From Aromatoleum bremense (GTDB taxonomy: Bacteria; Pseudomonadota; Gammaproteobacteria; Burkholderiales; Rhodocyclaceae): DNA of 64,000 bases. This document shows, one piece after another, positions 54,827 through 64,000 of this stretch. The stretch is taken from the NCBI RefSeq assembly GCF_017894365.1, contig NZ_CP059467.1, forward strand, positions 558,001 to 622,000. The letters run 5' to 3'. Made by a program: the position numbers and the translations under genes. The notes beneath the pieces were generated by a model, which did no database searches, was not told the origin of the DNA, and saw only the letters and a list, made by a program, of their open reading frames with translations. Within the stretch, counting starts at the first letter, position 1, and each line of letters begins with the position of its first letter.

Positions 54827-56938
54827 TTATCCCCCCGCGCGCGTCCGCCCTTCTCGCCGATCGCCTCGCGATGCGGGGCCGCGGCGAACGCGCCGGGCGG
54901 GGGTCGGAGGGCGTTTCTCGTCACGCCGCCGGCCGTGCTGGCGGGCGAGCATCTCGTCCACCGTCTCCGACATGCTGCGGGCGAGCGCCACCGCCGCTTC
55001 GGCATCGGGGTAATAATCGGGCAGGCGGTAGCCGAGCCACGCATACGCCGAGTACTTCTTGCAGGCGTCCTCGGCCGCCTGCAACGCGTAGCGCGTGTCG
55101 CCGACCGGTTCGATCGACAGATGCGAGCTGCGCTCCTTCGCCAGCGCCCGCGCCCATCCCTGCCACGCCTGATTGAGCGTTTCGACCCGCGTCGACACCG
55201 GCACGAGCGACAGCGTGAAGCGGTGCTCGAGCGACAGCGGCAGGGAGTCGAGCCATTGCGCGCGCTCGGTCTGCTCGCTGAGATCGCCAGGAAGAAAGAA
55301 GTCGTCGGTGAGGTCGATGTTGCGCGAGAACAGTTCGAGCAGCCGCGCCAGCGTGCGCTCCCCGGTTGCCGCGGCGATGCTCTTCACGTGCCGTAGCGAC
55401 GGGGTGACGTAGAAGCCGCGGTTCGACAACGGGTCGGCCGGCGTGCGCATCAGGCGGGAGATGATGCGGTGGGTGTGGTCGTCGAATCCGGCCACAAGCC
55501 CTGCCTCGTGCAGGCCGAAACGCCCCGCCCGGCCGGCGATCTGGTGCGTGAGCCACGGCGGCAGGATGTCCTCGGAGATGCCGTCGAACTTCTTCGCGGT
55601 GGAGAACACGACCCGCGCGACCGGAAGGTTGAGTCCCATGCCGATGGCGTCGGTCGCGACGACGATGTCGGCCTCGCCGTCACGAAAGCGCTGCGCCTGC
55701 GCGCGACGGACCTCGGGCGAGAGGTTGCCGTAGATCGTCGCGACACGAAACCCGGCCGCGGCGATGTTCGTCGCCCAGTTGAGCACGTCGCGGCGCGAGA
55801 ACGCGATGACGGCATCGCCGCGGCGCAGCTGGCCGATGCTGCCCACGGCGCGTGGCGCCATCTCGAGCGGCGACTTGCGCGCGAGAGTGGTCACTTCGAG
55901 CTCGCAGCCAAGGCGCTCGGCGAGCGCCTCGACCGCCGGACGCGCCGACAACGCGCCGAGCAGATACACCGTCTTCGCCGCCGCCCCGCACACTGCGGCG
56001 GTCCAGGCGGAGCCGCGCTCGAGATCCTCGAGCATCTGGATCTCGTCGATCACCGCGACGTCGACCGCGCGCGACGTGTCGAGCATCTCGATCGTGCTCG
56101 CGACGTGCGTCGCGCCGGGCGTGATGCGGCGCTCCTCACCGGTCACCAGGCTCACCGCGACGCCGCGGTCGGCGAGGCGTTCGTAGTTCTCCAGCGCGAG
56201 CAGACGCAGCGGCGCGAGGTACACGCCGGTTGCCGCCTGCGCGAGCGCTTCCATCGCCTGGTGCGTCTTGCCGGAATTCGTCGGCCCGAGGATCGCGACG
56301 AAGCGGCGCCGCATCATGAATGCGGTCTCGAACGACTCGGGGTAGCGGGTGAGCTTGACCGTGCCGCGCGCGACCTCGGCAAGCGTCTCGGCGCGACGGC
56401 GCGACGACGCTTCGGCGAGCCGGTCCTCGACGATGCGGAAGCGCCGGCTCGCCAGTTCCTTGCCGGTTTCGAGCGCGCGAAGGAAGCGCGCTCCGTCCAA
56501 CCCCTCGACCTCGGCCTCGCGCAGCACGCCCGCGACAAAGCGGCGCACCTCGCCTTCGAACTCGGCGACCGCCGCCTCGTTAAGCCGCTCGCGCACCAGC
56601 GCCAGGTGGCGCTCGGCAGTGAGCTTGCGCCACTTCTGGACGCGGGCGAGGACGCAGCGCTCGGGCACGAGGCGGAACGGATAGCGGCGGCCGTCGGCCT
56701 CGACGTTGCCGGCGACCTCGATCACGACCGCGCCCTCGTTATGCACCAGCCGGGCGCTGAATCCCTGCAGGTACGCGTGCAACTCGCGGGCGACGTCGAG
56801 CAGCGCGTCGTCGCCTTCCGGGTCCTGACCGGCCGGAACGATCGCTTCGGGATCGATAAAGAAGTTCTCTTCCAATTTGTTCGACTCGGTCAATAACGAT
56901 ACAAACTTTATGACGGCAGGCGGCCCGCGCCGGCCCAT
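54827..56938 (-). CDS. SUV3-like DEAD/H superfamily RNA/DNA helicase
   Basis: This 703-aa helicase resembles mitochondrial SUV3. The unrecognised N-domain (about 1-190) precedes Walker A FVAILGPTNSGKTHQAMEAL, a DEIQ box (VAVIDEIQMLED) where DEAD proteins have DEAD, and C-terminal motifs VVATDAIGMGLNLP and HQIAGRAGRFG. SUV3 unwinds RNA in degradation complexes in mitochondria. Bacterial copies exist in Betaproteobacteria. The C-terminus is Arg-rich. The ATG at 56938 is chosen for a purine-rich stretch upstream; starts at 56947 or further up are possible. Confidence 0.88.
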   Translation of the reverse strand: MGRRGPPAVIKFVSLLTESNKLEENFFIDPEAIVPAGQDPEGDDALLDVARELHAYLQGFSARLVHNEGAVVIEVAGNVEADGRRYPFRLVPERCVLARVQKWRKLTAERHLALVRERLNEAAVAEFEGEVRRFVAGVLREAEVEGLDGARFLRALETGKELASRRFRIVEDRLAEASSRRRAETLAEVARGTVKLTRYPESFETAFMMRRRFVAILGPTNSGKTHQAMEALAQAATGVYLAPLRLLALENYERLADRGVAVSLVTGEERRITPGATHVASTIEMLDTSRAVDVAVIDEIQMLEDLERGSAWTAAVCGAAAKTVYLLGALSARPAVEALAERLGCELEVTTLARKSPLEMAPRAVGSIGQLRRGDAVIAFSRRDVLNWATNIAAAGFRVATIYGNLSPEVRRAQAQRFRDGEADIVVATDAIGMGLNLPVARVVFSTAKKFDGISEDILPPWLTHQIAGRAGRFGLHEAGLVAGFDDHTHRIISRLMRTPADPLSNRGFYVTPSLRHVKSIAAATGERTLARLLELFSRNIDLTDDFFLPGDLSEQTERAQWLDSLPLSLEHRFTLSLVPVSTRVETLNQAWQGWARALAKERSSHLSIEPVGDTRYALQAAEDACKKYSAYAWLGYRLPDYYPDAEAAVALARSMSETVDEMLARQHGRRRDEKRPPTPARRVRRGPASRGDRREGRTRAGG

Positions 56939-56984
56939 CCGCCCCATTCCTTCGCCAGAAATACGCTGTGCCCGCCGCCCGAAC

Positions 56985-57533
56985 CTACCGCGCCGCGGGC
57001 GGCAGGGCACGCTGTGGAACCTCGCATTGTGCGGAAAGCCAACGAGCCTCGGTTTCCATCTGCATGTCGCCCTGTGGCGATCTCATATTGACGCGCGTCG
57101 TGAAGTGTTCCGGACTGCTGACCCGCGCCGCGAAGTCGCCAGTCGCTTGCGGCCGCGTGCAGGTCAGGCGTCCCGTCACGCTATCGCCGGTCTTTGTCAC
57201 GTTGCCCAGCGTGCAGTTGCCCTCAGTCTTGCCCGAGTAGACGTTGTCCTGCCTCGCCTGTTCCGGCGAAATGCAGCTGCGCACCGCCCCATCCTGACCC
57301 AGGCTCACGCCGCGTTCTGTCATCTGCTGCTCGACCATGCGCCGCATGTCCGGGGGAAGACTCTTCAGATGCTGTTGCATCTGCGCCATCTGCGACGACA
57401 TATCGGGCAGCCCGCCGATGTTCATCCGCGTCGAGCGGAATTCCCACAGCCCGGGCCGAAGATCGGCCGCGTACCCTGCCGCGGTCATGCACAGCGCCGA
57501 AAGGCCGAGAATCAACGAACCTGTCCTGCTCAT
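56985..57533 (-). CDS. DUF3617 exported protein
   Basis: This 182-aa protein has a signal peptide (MSRTGSLILGLSALCMTAAG, cleavage after AYA near 22) and a DUF3617 domain: ADLRPGLWEFRSTRMNIGG, a Met/Gln-rich SSQMAQMQQHLKSLPPDM helix, CISPEQARQDN and later paired Cys in GNCTLGNVTKTG and GRLTCTRPQ. Periplasmic; function unknown. It starts within the same strand as the helicase gene, 46 bp upstream of it. Confidence 0.85.
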   Translation of the reverse strand: MSRTGSLILGLSALCMTAAGYAADLRPGLWEFRSTRMNIGGLPDMSSQMAQMQQHLKSLPPDMRRMVEQQMTERGVSLGQDGAVRSCISPEQARQDNVYSGKTEGNCTLGNVTKTGDSVTGRLTCTRPQATGDFAARVSSPEHFTTRVNMRSPQGDMQMETEARWLSAQCEVPQRALPPAAR

Positions 57534-57812
57534 CAGCGCACCGCCTTGCCAGCCATCCGCAGGATGTCGTCTCGCGGTTCGCAGGCAGGCGAGTGGAGGC
57601 TGCCTCTCCGCGCAAGGATGTCGGTGATCTGCATGGGCTTGCTCCATGTGGATGGTTACGCAGCCGGCTCGGGCGGGAAAAACCGCGTCGTACCGTACTC
57701 TCTTTCCGAAGACGAAGAAACAGCCTGTCCTGCCGGAGCGCAGCCGCACGAATATTGATGATAGTGCCACCCCTCGATTTTCACCACGATGGGGCTGGCA
57801 CTGGTGGGCCGT

Positions 57813-58421
57813 TCAATCGAACCACTCGTCCTCGTCGCCACCGACCGGTTCGATGACGCCGCAGGCAGCGCGCGCGCCGCCTGCGCAACCGGGGACCGCG
57901 TCGTCAGGACAATATGTATCGGGATCGACATGCACAATGATGGCGCTGCCGTCGCTGTCGAACACGCCGAGCGGGCCGGGAGAAAGGGTGACTCGGCTGG
58001 TGGTGGTCCTGAGCATGCCGCGACCATTCTTGACATGGAGGTTGATCAGGTCGCCGGCGTGGAACGGGTGATTACCGTCGGGCGACACGTGGCCGTACGG
58101 TCCCGGATCGAAATGACCACCCGCTGCGGCGCAGGTGGGAACACACGCTCCGGTCTGATGAATATGAACGGCATGCAGGCCATCGGGCAACCCTTTCACG
58201 GAGATCTGAACGTCGACGAGCTTCACCCCTTCGGGCGAGGGACGCTCGACAAAACGCGCCGCGCCGACAATGCCGGGATCGGTGCAGCCATCGATCGTGG
58301 CCGACGCCCTCAACCGCGTCATGCGATCTCCATCACGCTCCATCGAGTCGGCGGCCTGCGCTGCCGGAAACAGACTCCCCAGTGCAACCGCAATCACGGC
58401 CGTACGGCATCCTCGGATCAT
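57813..58421 (-). CDS. sodC: superoxide dismutase [Cu-Zn], periplasmic
   Basis: SodC (202 aa) is exported by a signal peptide (about 1-24). Copper/zinc ligand regions are HAVHIHQTGAC and GGHFDPGPYGHVSPDGNHPF, with the AGDLINL block and the C-terminal GGARAACGVI containing the disulfide Cys. The ATG at 58421 is chosen because AAGGAG lies ten bases upstream; a start 18 bp earlier lacks a site. It protects the periplasm from superoxide. A ferric-reductase-like gene lies 239 bp upstream on the same strand. Confidence 0.92.
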   Translation of the reverse strand: MIRGCRTAVIAVALGSLFPAAQAADSMERDGDRMTRLRASATIDGCTDPGIVGAARFVERPSPEGVKLVDVQISVKGLPDGLHAVHIHQTGACVPTCAAAGGHFDPGPYGHVSPDGNHPFHAGDLINLHVKNGRGMLRTTTSRVTLSPGPLGVFDSDGSAIIVHVDPDTYCPDDAVPGCAGGARAACGVIEPVGGDEDEWFD

Positions 58422-58660
58422 CACAGTCTCCTTGTTCATTGAAGGACTACCACGAAGGGACGGACCGCAGGCGCGATGAAACCAAAGCGCCAGCGAGCGC
58501 GCCGTCCAACGTAGACGTTGCGCTCCGGTCCCCGCCTCCGAGGCCCCAGCGACACGTCCCGCCGATGCTCGCCCACATGACGCCAATGCGCTGACGGTAA
58601 CGGCATCCCTACTGTATAGGTGCCCGACGCGTGATCCGGTAGTTGCGATCAGGGGTTCCC

Positions 58661-59989
58661 TCACCGCATCTCGAACAGTTCCTGGTGAAATTTCTCCTCG
58701 GCGAACCCCTTCGCGCTGAACGCCTGACGCAGTGCCTGCCCGAATCCAGCCGGTCCGCAGAACCACAACCCGGCCGCTTGCCAGTCCGGCACGTGGCGGC
58801 AGATTCCGTCCGCATCGAGGCGGCCGTCTCGGTCGGCAATCAGGACATGCAGCCGGACCCTTGCGCGCTCGGCCAGTTGCCGGATGCTCGCGATGAAGTT
58901 CTCGTCCGGCGCGCTGGTGCTGTAGAAAAGATCGACCGGCCGATGGGACGGTTCACTCGCCAGCCCCTGCAGACGGGCGATGAAGGGCGTGATGCCGATG
59001 CCGCCCGCAACCCAGATCTGGTGCGCCTGGTCGCCGCTGAAGTCGAAGCGGCCGTACGGGCCCTCCACTTCGACCGGGTTCCCCACGCTGAGTATCTCCG
59101 GCAGGGTCTTCGTGTAGTCGCCCAGCGCCTTGATCATGAACACAAGCCGCCCGTCCCCCTTCCACGCCGACGAAATCGTAAAGGGATGCGGCCCCTCGCG
59201 CCGGTCGAAGGTGACGAAGGCGAACTGGCCGGCCTCATGGCCACGCCATGGGCTCTTCAGCCTGAGCCCGACTTCGAGCACCTGATTGCCCGGGTGGCGC
59301 ACGAGCGTCTCGATCTCGGCCGCGGCGCGATGACTGCGGCCGATTCGGCCGCGCAGGGATTTGACCGCGGCATAGCTGCCGCCCGCCATCAAGACCCCCA
59401 TCACGACGCCGACAGCGGTGCTCCAGTACGGGAACGGCAGCAGGATCACGCTGTGCGCCACGAGCGCCAGATACACAACCGCCAGCACGCGGTGTATCTG
59501 GAAGAAGCGACGGTAGGGAAAGCGCTTCGTCAGCGCAATCGCAGCCGCGACGACGAACACGTAGAACGCCCACTCACCGATGGTCTCGGCCAGGCCGCGC
59601 TGCTCCTGGAAGAAGCGGAAGATCTCCACGCTCTGCTCCGCACGCGGACCGCGCTGCGGACGCTCGAGCCACCCCCAGCCCACTGCCCATTTCGGCCCCT
59701 TGCCCCAGAGCCAGTGTGTAACGGCCAGCACCAGCCCGGAAATGCCGAGCCACTTGTGCAGCCGATAGCCCTTGTCCAGCCCGCCGAGGAGCGGTTCCAG
59801 GATCACCGGTCGCAAAGCCAGCACCATGGCGAAGCTCATCACGCCCATGGCGAGCACGCCGGTGTAGTTGACTACCAACTTGCGAATGGCGAAGAAACGG
59901 TCGCCCTGCAGCAACAGCGGATCGGCCTGCCACCACAGCAGGCTGAGCGAGAGGAGGATGAAGATGAGTCCGAGCTTGATTCGTTTCAT
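58661..59989 (-). CDS. ferric reductase-like membrane flavoprotein (FRE/FNR type)
   Basis: This 442-aa protein has six or so N-terminal membrane helices (about 5-215) of the ferric reductase-like type, with heme-ligand-like His residues (HKWLGISG, VTHWLWG, FQIHRVLAV, HSVILLP). The C-terminal ferredoxin-NADP reductase domain carries HPFTISSAW (FAD), GPYGRFDF and GGIGITPFI (NAD(P)H). It would move electrons from NAD(P)H across the membrane to heme and an outside acceptor such as Fe(III) or oxygen. It lies between sodC and a small exported protein on one strand. Confidence 0.9.
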   Translation of the reverse strand: MKRIKLGLIFILLSLSLLWWQADPLLLQGDRFFAIRKLVVNYTGVLAMGVMSFAMVLALRPVILEPLLGGLDKGYRLHKWLGISGLVLAVTHWLWGKGPKWAVGWGWLERPQRGPRAEQSVEIFRFFQEQRGLAETIGEWAFYVFVVAAAIALTKRFPYRRFFQIHRVLAVVYLALVAHSVILLPFPYWSTAVGVVMGVLMAGGSYAAVKSLRGRIGRSHRAAAEIETLVRHPGNQVLEVGLRLKSPWRGHEAGQFAFVTFDRREGPHPFTISSAWKGDGRLVFMIKALGDYTKTLPEILSVGNPVEVEGPYGRFDFSGDQAHQIWVAGGIGITPFIARLQGLASEPSHRPVDLFYSTSAPDENFIASIRQLAERARVRLHVLIADRDGRLDADGICRHVPDWQAAGLWFCGPAGFGQALRQAFSAKGFAEEKFHQELFEMR

Positions 59990-60156
59990 GATGAAAACTC
60001 AGGTGTATGCAATGACCGGCGCCGACGCTGCGGGCGGGGCAGGATCATGCCCTGCGCCTGCGCCCCGTCGTGTACCGGCATGTAGGACATCGGGGTCGTC
60101 CGGATGAAGGAGTGGCGCCAGAGGATGTCCAGGGTGTCCGGATGGCGCTTCGCCAT

Positions 60157-60618
60157 TCAGCGGATGTCCGGCACACCTTGCCATCCTGGATGTTCGAACA
60201 GCAGCCCGTAGAGTCTCAGGTCCTGGACCACCTTCATCAGCCCGACGCGCCGCGCGTCATCGTGGCTTGCCGTGCGCATGAGATCGAGCCCGTCACGCAT
60301 GTCGCCGAGCAGGAAGCTTGCCTGCCTGCCCGCCATGCGGGAAATCGCCTTGTCCGCCAGAATCGAGTCGATTTCCCTGCCCACCTCCAGCGCAAGCGCT
60401 GCGCCTTCAGCTCGCGTCAGGCGCAGGTCGGGATGAGCATTCATGGAGTTGGCGAGCGTCGCGCGGATCACCTCCATACGCTGCTGCAGCGGTCCGGGCG
60501 CGGCGGCACGGTCCGCGAGACGTTCGGAGCGCGCCGATTCGACGCCGGCAAACGCCACAGGAGGCACGACAAGCAGCGCCGAAACAAGCAGGGTGGAAGT
60601 TGCGAGGCGACGGTTCAT
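60157..60618 (-). CDS. hypothetical exported protein, 153 aa
   Basis: I recognise no family. The N-terminus is a clear signal peptide (MNRRLATSTLLVSALLVVPP, cleavage after AFA near 24). The mature protein is helical and charged, with QQRMEVIRATLANSMNAHPD and KVVQDLRLYGLLFEHPGWQG, and no Cys. It ends PDIR. It lies 167 bp upstream of the ferric-reductase-like gene on the same strand. The frame is open further up through the tRNA region, which is not coding. Confidence 0.6.
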   Translation of the reverse strand: MNRRLATSTLLVSALLVVPPVAFAGVESARSERLADRAAAPGPLQQRMEVIRATLANSMNAHPDLRLTRAEGAALALEVGREIDSILADKAISRMAGRQASFLLGDMRDGLDLMRTASHDDARRVGLMKVVQDLRLYGLLFEHPGWQGVPDIR

Positions 60619-60850
60619 GACAAGACCTGGTAGTTGGAAATGTGTGACCGAGTCTAGATTTTGTTGCCTGAACTGAAGATGAATGGGCACTTCTCCATGC
60701 GAGCGCCAGTGTGCAAAAGCCCGAACGGGCTTGAAGACGTGGGTGAGGTAAGAGGTTAATTGTGCAGATCGACCTTGAACCCTGTGAGGAGGGCGAACGC
60801 TGTGCAAGTGGCTTGCACAGCTGAGGAGACAGGACTTCGCAGCCTGACAC

Positions 60851-60886
60851 AACAAAAAACCCGCAAAGCCTTGAGCCGTGCGGGTT
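60851..60886 (-). terminator. terminator after tRNA-Val
   Basis: On minus, AACCCGCA pairs with TGCGGGTT around a GC-rich inner loop (60858-60886), followed by TTTTTTGTT. It is 34 bp beyond the tRNA 3' end. Confidence 0.8.
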
Positions 60887-60920
60887 ATGGTACTGCGTGA
60901 CACTGATTGTTGTTCGTATC

Positions 60921-60996
60921 TGGTAGGTGCTGACGGGCTCGAACCGCCGACATCCGCCTTGTAAGGGCGGCGCTCTACCAACTGAGCTAAGCACCC
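60921..60996 (-). tRNA. tRNA-Val (TAC)
   Basis: A full cloverleaf reads on minus: 5' GGGTGCT acceptor, D-loop AGCTCAGTTGGTAGAGC, anticodon arm CCGCC-CTTACAA-GGCGG with anticodon TAC (60961-60963), T-arm with GGTTCGAGCC, and 3' AGCACCT-A-CCA encoded. It is 76 nt including CCA. It sits between lon and the exported protein, the usual lon-tRNA neighbourhood. Confidence 0.97.
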
Positions 60997-61154
60997 GTAC
61001 CCGGAGACTCGAGCAAGCCCAATAGCTTAAAGCATTCTTCGCTGCTTTGCCAGCGGGAAACTTGTGAATGAACTCTGGGTGGTCCTGATCTTGATGTCAT
61101 TGGCCGTGCGCCGATTACTCCCGTCCGGCGCACTGCTACGGACCTCTTGCAGGG

Positions 61155-61192
61155 AACCGCGAAATCCCTGCTCTCGCAGCAATTTCGCGGTT
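61155..61192. repeat. 11-bp perfect inverted repeat downstream of lon
   Basis: AACCGCGAAAT (61155-61165) pairs with ATTTCGCGGTT (61182-61192) around a 16-base loop that itself has CTGC/GCAG ends. It lies 100-137 bp after the lon stop. No T tract follows on either strand. Confidence 0.6.
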
Positions 61193-61291
61193 GGCCCGTT
61201 CCGATGCAGCCGATCGGACGCGGCATGGTCCTGCCGCGGCGCAGCGTGAAATCAAGCTGCACCGCGTCTTCCGGGGTGTGAAACGAAGCGC

Positions 61292-63721
61292 TCAGTGCGC
61301 TCTGGCGCTGCTCTTGCCAGCCACGCCTTCGGCCGGCTCCGCTACCGCCGCCGTCGTCTCCTGCGCGAGTTCGGCTTCGGTCAGCGGCTGTGGCTGTCGC
61401 TCGAGTGCGTGTTCGAGCACCTGGTCGATCCACCGTACCGGGATCAGCTCTAGCGTATTCTTGATGTTCTCCGGGATCTCGGCCAGATCCTTGACGTTTT
61501 CCTCAGGGATCAGCGCAATCCGGATACCACCGCGAACCGCCGCAAGCAGCTTTTCCTTCAAGCCCCCGATCGGCAGGACTTCACCCCGCAGCGTGATCTC
61601 GCCGGTCATCGCGACGTCGCAGCGCACCGGAATGCCGGTCAACACCGACACCAGCGCCGTGCAAATCGCCGTGCCCGCTGAAGGTCCGTCTTTCGGAATT
61701 GCGCCTTCCGGCAAATGGATGTGAATGTCGCTCTTCTGGTAGAAGTCCTCATGAACGCCGAGCGAGCGAGCACGTTTGCGCACTACCGACAACGCCGCCT
61801 GTATCGACTCCTGCATCACTTCGCCGAGCTTGCCGGTGGTCATGATCTTGCCTTTGCCGGGCAACGCCACCGCCTCGACAGTCAGCAATTCGCCACCCAC
61901 TTCCGTCCATGCCAGTCCCGTCACCTGCCCGACCTGGTTTTCCTTTTCCGCCATGCCGAAGGAGTAGCGACGAACGCCGAGATACTTGTCGAGATTGCGG
62001 GCATTGACGATGATCTTGCTCGCGCGCTTGCGCAACACCAGCGATTTCACGACTTTGCGGCATATTTTGGAGATTTCGCGTTCCAGGCTGCGCACGCCTG
62101 CCTCGCGCGTGTAATACCTGCATACGTCGCGCAACGCCTCTTCCGTCACGGACAGCTCGTCGCGCTTGAGGCCGTTGTTCTTCATCTGCTTCGGCAGCAG
62201 GTAACGCTGCGCGATGTTGACCTTTTCATCCTCGGTATAGCCGGACAGCCGGATCACCTCCATCCGGTCGAGCAGCGCGGCGGGAATGTTCAACGTATTC
62301 GCGGTCGCAACAAACATCACGTCGGACAGGTCGAAATCCACCTCGATGTAATGATCCTGGAACGTGTGGTTCTGCTCGGGATCGAGCACTTCGAGCAGTG
62401 CGGAACTCGGGTCCCCGCGGAAGTCCTGACCCAGCTTGTCCACCTCGTCGAGCAGGAACAGCGGGTTCTTGACGCCGACCTTGTTCATGTTCTGCAGGAT
62501 CTTGCCCGGCATCGAACCAATGTAAGTGCGACGATGACCGCGGATCTCGGCCTCGTCACGGACACCACCCAGCGCCATGCGCACGAACTTGCGGTTTGTC
62601 GCCTTCGCGATCGACTGCCCGAGCGACGTCTTGCCGACGCCCGGCGCCCCGACGAGGCACAGGATCGGCGCCTTCACCTTGTCGACGCGCTGCTGGACTG
62701 CGAGGTACTCGAGGATGCGTTCCTTGACCCGCTCCAGACCGTAGTGATCCTTGTCGAGTATCTTTTCGGCTTCCGCCAGGTCGCGACTGACGCGCGACTT
62801 CTTCTTCCACGGCAACCCGATCAGCGTCTCGATGTAATTGCGCACCACCGTCGCTTCGGCGGACATCGGGGACATCAGGCGCAGCTTCTTGAACTCCGCC
62901 TGCGCCTTGGCGAGCGCGTCCTTCGGCATGCCGGCGGACTTGATCTTCCGGTCCATCTCCTCGAGATCGGCGCCTTCCTCGCCTTCGCCGAGTTCCTTCT
63001 GGATCGCCTTGACCTGCTCGTTGAGGTAGTACTCGCGCTGGCTCTTTTCCATCTGGCGCTTGACGCGGCCGCGGATGCGCTTTTCGACCTGCAGGATATC
63101 GAGTTCGGTTTCGAGTTGCGTCAGCAACCGCTCGAGCCGTTCGCCAGCGCCGAACATTTCCAGCACTTCCTGCTTCTGCTCGAGCTTGAGCGGCAGATGC
63201 GCCGCGATCGTGTCCGCAAGCCGGCCCGGATCCTCGATGCCGGCGAGCGACGCGAGGATCTCGGGCGGGATTTTCTTGTTGAGTTTCACGTACTGGTCGA
63301 ACTGCGCGACGATCGCCCTGCGCATCGCCTCCAGTTCGTTGGTGTCGGTTTCGGGAACCGGCACCGGCGTGACTTTCGCGACGAAGACACTGCGCTGGTC
63401 TTCGACCGAGTCGACGCGGCCGCGCTGCACGCCTTCCACAAGCACCTTGATCGTGCCGTCCGGAAGCTTGAGCATCTGCAGGATGTTCGCAATGCAGCCG
63501 ATTTCGTACAGATCTTCGGCCGACGGTTCGTCCTTGGCGGCCGACTTCTGCGCCACCAGCAGGATACCCTTGCCCGCCTCCATCGCGTTTTCGAGAGCCT
63601 TGATCGACTTCGGACGCCCGACAAAGAGCGGGATCACCATATGGGGAAACACCACCACGTCGCGCAACGGCAGAAGCGGCAGTTCCATTTGTTCGTTGGG
63701 GAGGTCGAGCGGGCCTGACAT
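61292..63721 (-). CDS. lon: ATP-dependent protease Lon
   Basis: Lon (809 aa) degrades damaged and regulatory proteins in the cytoplasm. The N-domain starts near [20 protein letters not shown]. The AAA+ Walker A motif is [11 protein letters not shown] with Walker [12 protein letters not shown]. The protease dyad is Ser681 (KDGPSAGT) and Lys724 (GGLKEK). Family length is normal. The ATG at 63721 ([10 protein letters not shown]) is preferred over one 36 bp upstream because of the GAGG-type site near it. It follows clpX after 87 bp, the standard clpX-lon order. Confidence 0.98.
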   Translation of the reverse strand: MSGPLDLPNEQMELPLLPLRDVVVFPHMVIPLFVGRPKSIKALENAMEAGKGILLVAQKSAAKDEPSAEDLYEIGCIANILQMLKLPDGTIKVLVEGVQRGRVDSVEDQRSVFVAKVTPVPVPETDTNELEAMRRAIVAQFDQYVKLNKKIPPEILASLAGIEDPGRLADTIAAHLPLKLEQKQEVLEMFGAGERLERLLTQLETELDILQVEKRIRGRVKRQMEKSQREYYLNEQVKAIQKELGEGEEGADLEEMDRKIKSAGMPKDALAKAQAEFKKLRLMSPMSAEATVVRNYIETLIGLPWKKKSRVSRDLAEAEKILDKDHYGLERVKERILEYLAVQQRVDKVKAPILCLVGAPGVGKTSLGQSIAKATNRKFVRMALGGVRDEAEIRGHRRTYIGSMPGKILQNMNKVGVKNPLFLLDEVDKLGQDFRGDPSSALLEVLDPEQNHTFQDHYIEVDFDLSDVMFVATANTLNIPAALLDRMEVIRLSGYTEDEKVNIAQRYLLPKQMKNNGLKRDELSVTEEALRDVCRYYTREAGVRSLEREISKICRKVVKSLVLRKRASKIIVNARNLDKYLGVRRYSFGMAEKENQVGQVTGLAWTEVGGELLTVEAVALPGKGKIMTTGKLGEVMQESIQAALSVVRKRARSLGVHEDFYQKSDIHIHLPEGAIPKDGPSAGTAICTALVSVLTGIPVRCDVAMTGEITLRGEVLPIGGLKEKLLAAVRGGIRIALIPEENVKDLAEIPENIKNTLELIPVRWIDQVLEHALERQPQPLTEAELAQETTAAVAEPAEGVAGKSSARAH

Positions 63722-63808
63722 GATTGTTGTTACCTCGATGGGACGTGTCGAGCCCACATGGGGGCCCGACCGGGAAAAATCAAGCGGCGCGCGACCGATT
63801 CGTCCGGG

Positions 63809-64000
63809 CTAGTTAGAGCCCGAAACCTTCGGCTGCTCGGCATACATCAGAAGGGGCTGGGCGCCCTCTTCGATGGTGCCTTCATCCACCACCACCTTTT
63901 CCACCCCTTCCAGCGTGGGCAGGTCATACATGATATCGAGCAAAGCCGACTCGAGAATCGAACGCAAGCCACGTGCCCCGGTCTTGCGCCGGATCGCCTT
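63809..64000 (-). CDS. clpX: ClpX C-terminal end (partial)
   Basis: The last 63 residues of the ClpX unfoldase are present and run off the window edge: [20 protein letters not shown], then [20 protein letters not shown] and a tail ending VSGSN, stop [12 protein letters not shown] and MYDLP are diagnostic of the ClpX C-terminal domain. The rest lies beyond 64000. Confidence 0.95.
   Translation of the reverse strand, partial: KAIRRKTGARGLRSILESALLDIMYDLPTLEGVEKVVVDEGTIEEGAQPLLMYAEQPKVSGSN

Noticed and set aside
60019..60156. Small minus-strand frame between the ferric-reductase-like and exported-protein genes
   Set aside because: Pro/His/Gly-rich translation with no start signal.
61715..63718. 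Plus-strand frame of 667 codons opposite lon
   Set aside because: It mirrors lon codon bias, has no ribosome site and no recognisable protein.

Overview
The window is GC-rich, densely packed betaproteobacterial chromosome. The gene orders (argD-argF-argG; exbB-exbD-lpxK-Trm112-like-kdsB-adk; clpX-lon-tRNA-Val) and the gene set (phaC with several phasins, a tungsten aldehyde oxidoreductase operon, a phenylacetate-CoA ligase and a PadBC-like molybdoenzyme) point to a denitrifying aromatic degrader of the Azoarcus/Aromatoleum/Thauera group. Aromatoleum aromaticum-type strains are the closest match I can name from memory; this is inference.

Layout. 0-5.5 kb: a minus-strand arginine operon (argD-argF-argG) runs on through DUF2788, ppnP, yajQ and a YjfB-like gene with gaps of about 12 bp. 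5.8-19.1 kb: core genes (DUF3579, rpsT, murJ, a PEBP protein, a 6-phosphofructokinase with a mixed donor signature, adk, kdsB, lpxK, exbBD, xseA, sodB, a GST) and then the PHA synthase phaC. 19.2-23.9 kb: phasin-like genes, an RlmN-family gene whose start sits against an 8-bp tandem repeat, an AEC permease and a universal stress protein. 23.9-32.4 kb: a TtgGHI/TtgVW-like solvent efflux locus. Its outer-membrane channel gene is split by a 1546-bp IS1182-family element with a CTAG target duplication, and its TetR gene is truncated after the DNA-binding domain. 32.4-41.4 kb: DUF3096, phasin and CsbD stress genes, a methyltransferase, a YceI/cytochrome b561 group, a LysR/NmrA pair, tungstate transporter genes tupBC without tupA, and DUF502.

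41.5-54.7 kb is the metabolic centrepiece. It holds aorABC with a MoaD-like gene and a fifth small gene, an orphan TRAP binding protein, a phenylacetate-CoA ligase, a MarR regulator, fdhD, and a PadB/PadC-like molybdopterin oxidoreductase without a membrane subunit. Together these would take an arylacetaldehyde to the acid, to its CoA thioester and on to an alpha-oxidised product. The genes supply both metals' needs: tungstate uptake for AOR and FdhD for the bis-MGD enzyme. The ligase and fdhD promoters each carry GTCAA-N6-TTGAC, with the right half forming the -35 box and 17 bp to the -10. This suggests one regulator, most simply the MarR protein between them, controls both sides.

54.8-64 kb: an SUV3-like helicase, DUF3617, Cu/Zn superoxide dismutase, a ferric-reductase-like membrane flavoprotein, a small exported protein, tRNA-Val(TAC), lon and the 3' end of clpX, which runs off the window. 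No rRNA, CRISPR array or prophage was seen. The only intact mobile element is the IS.
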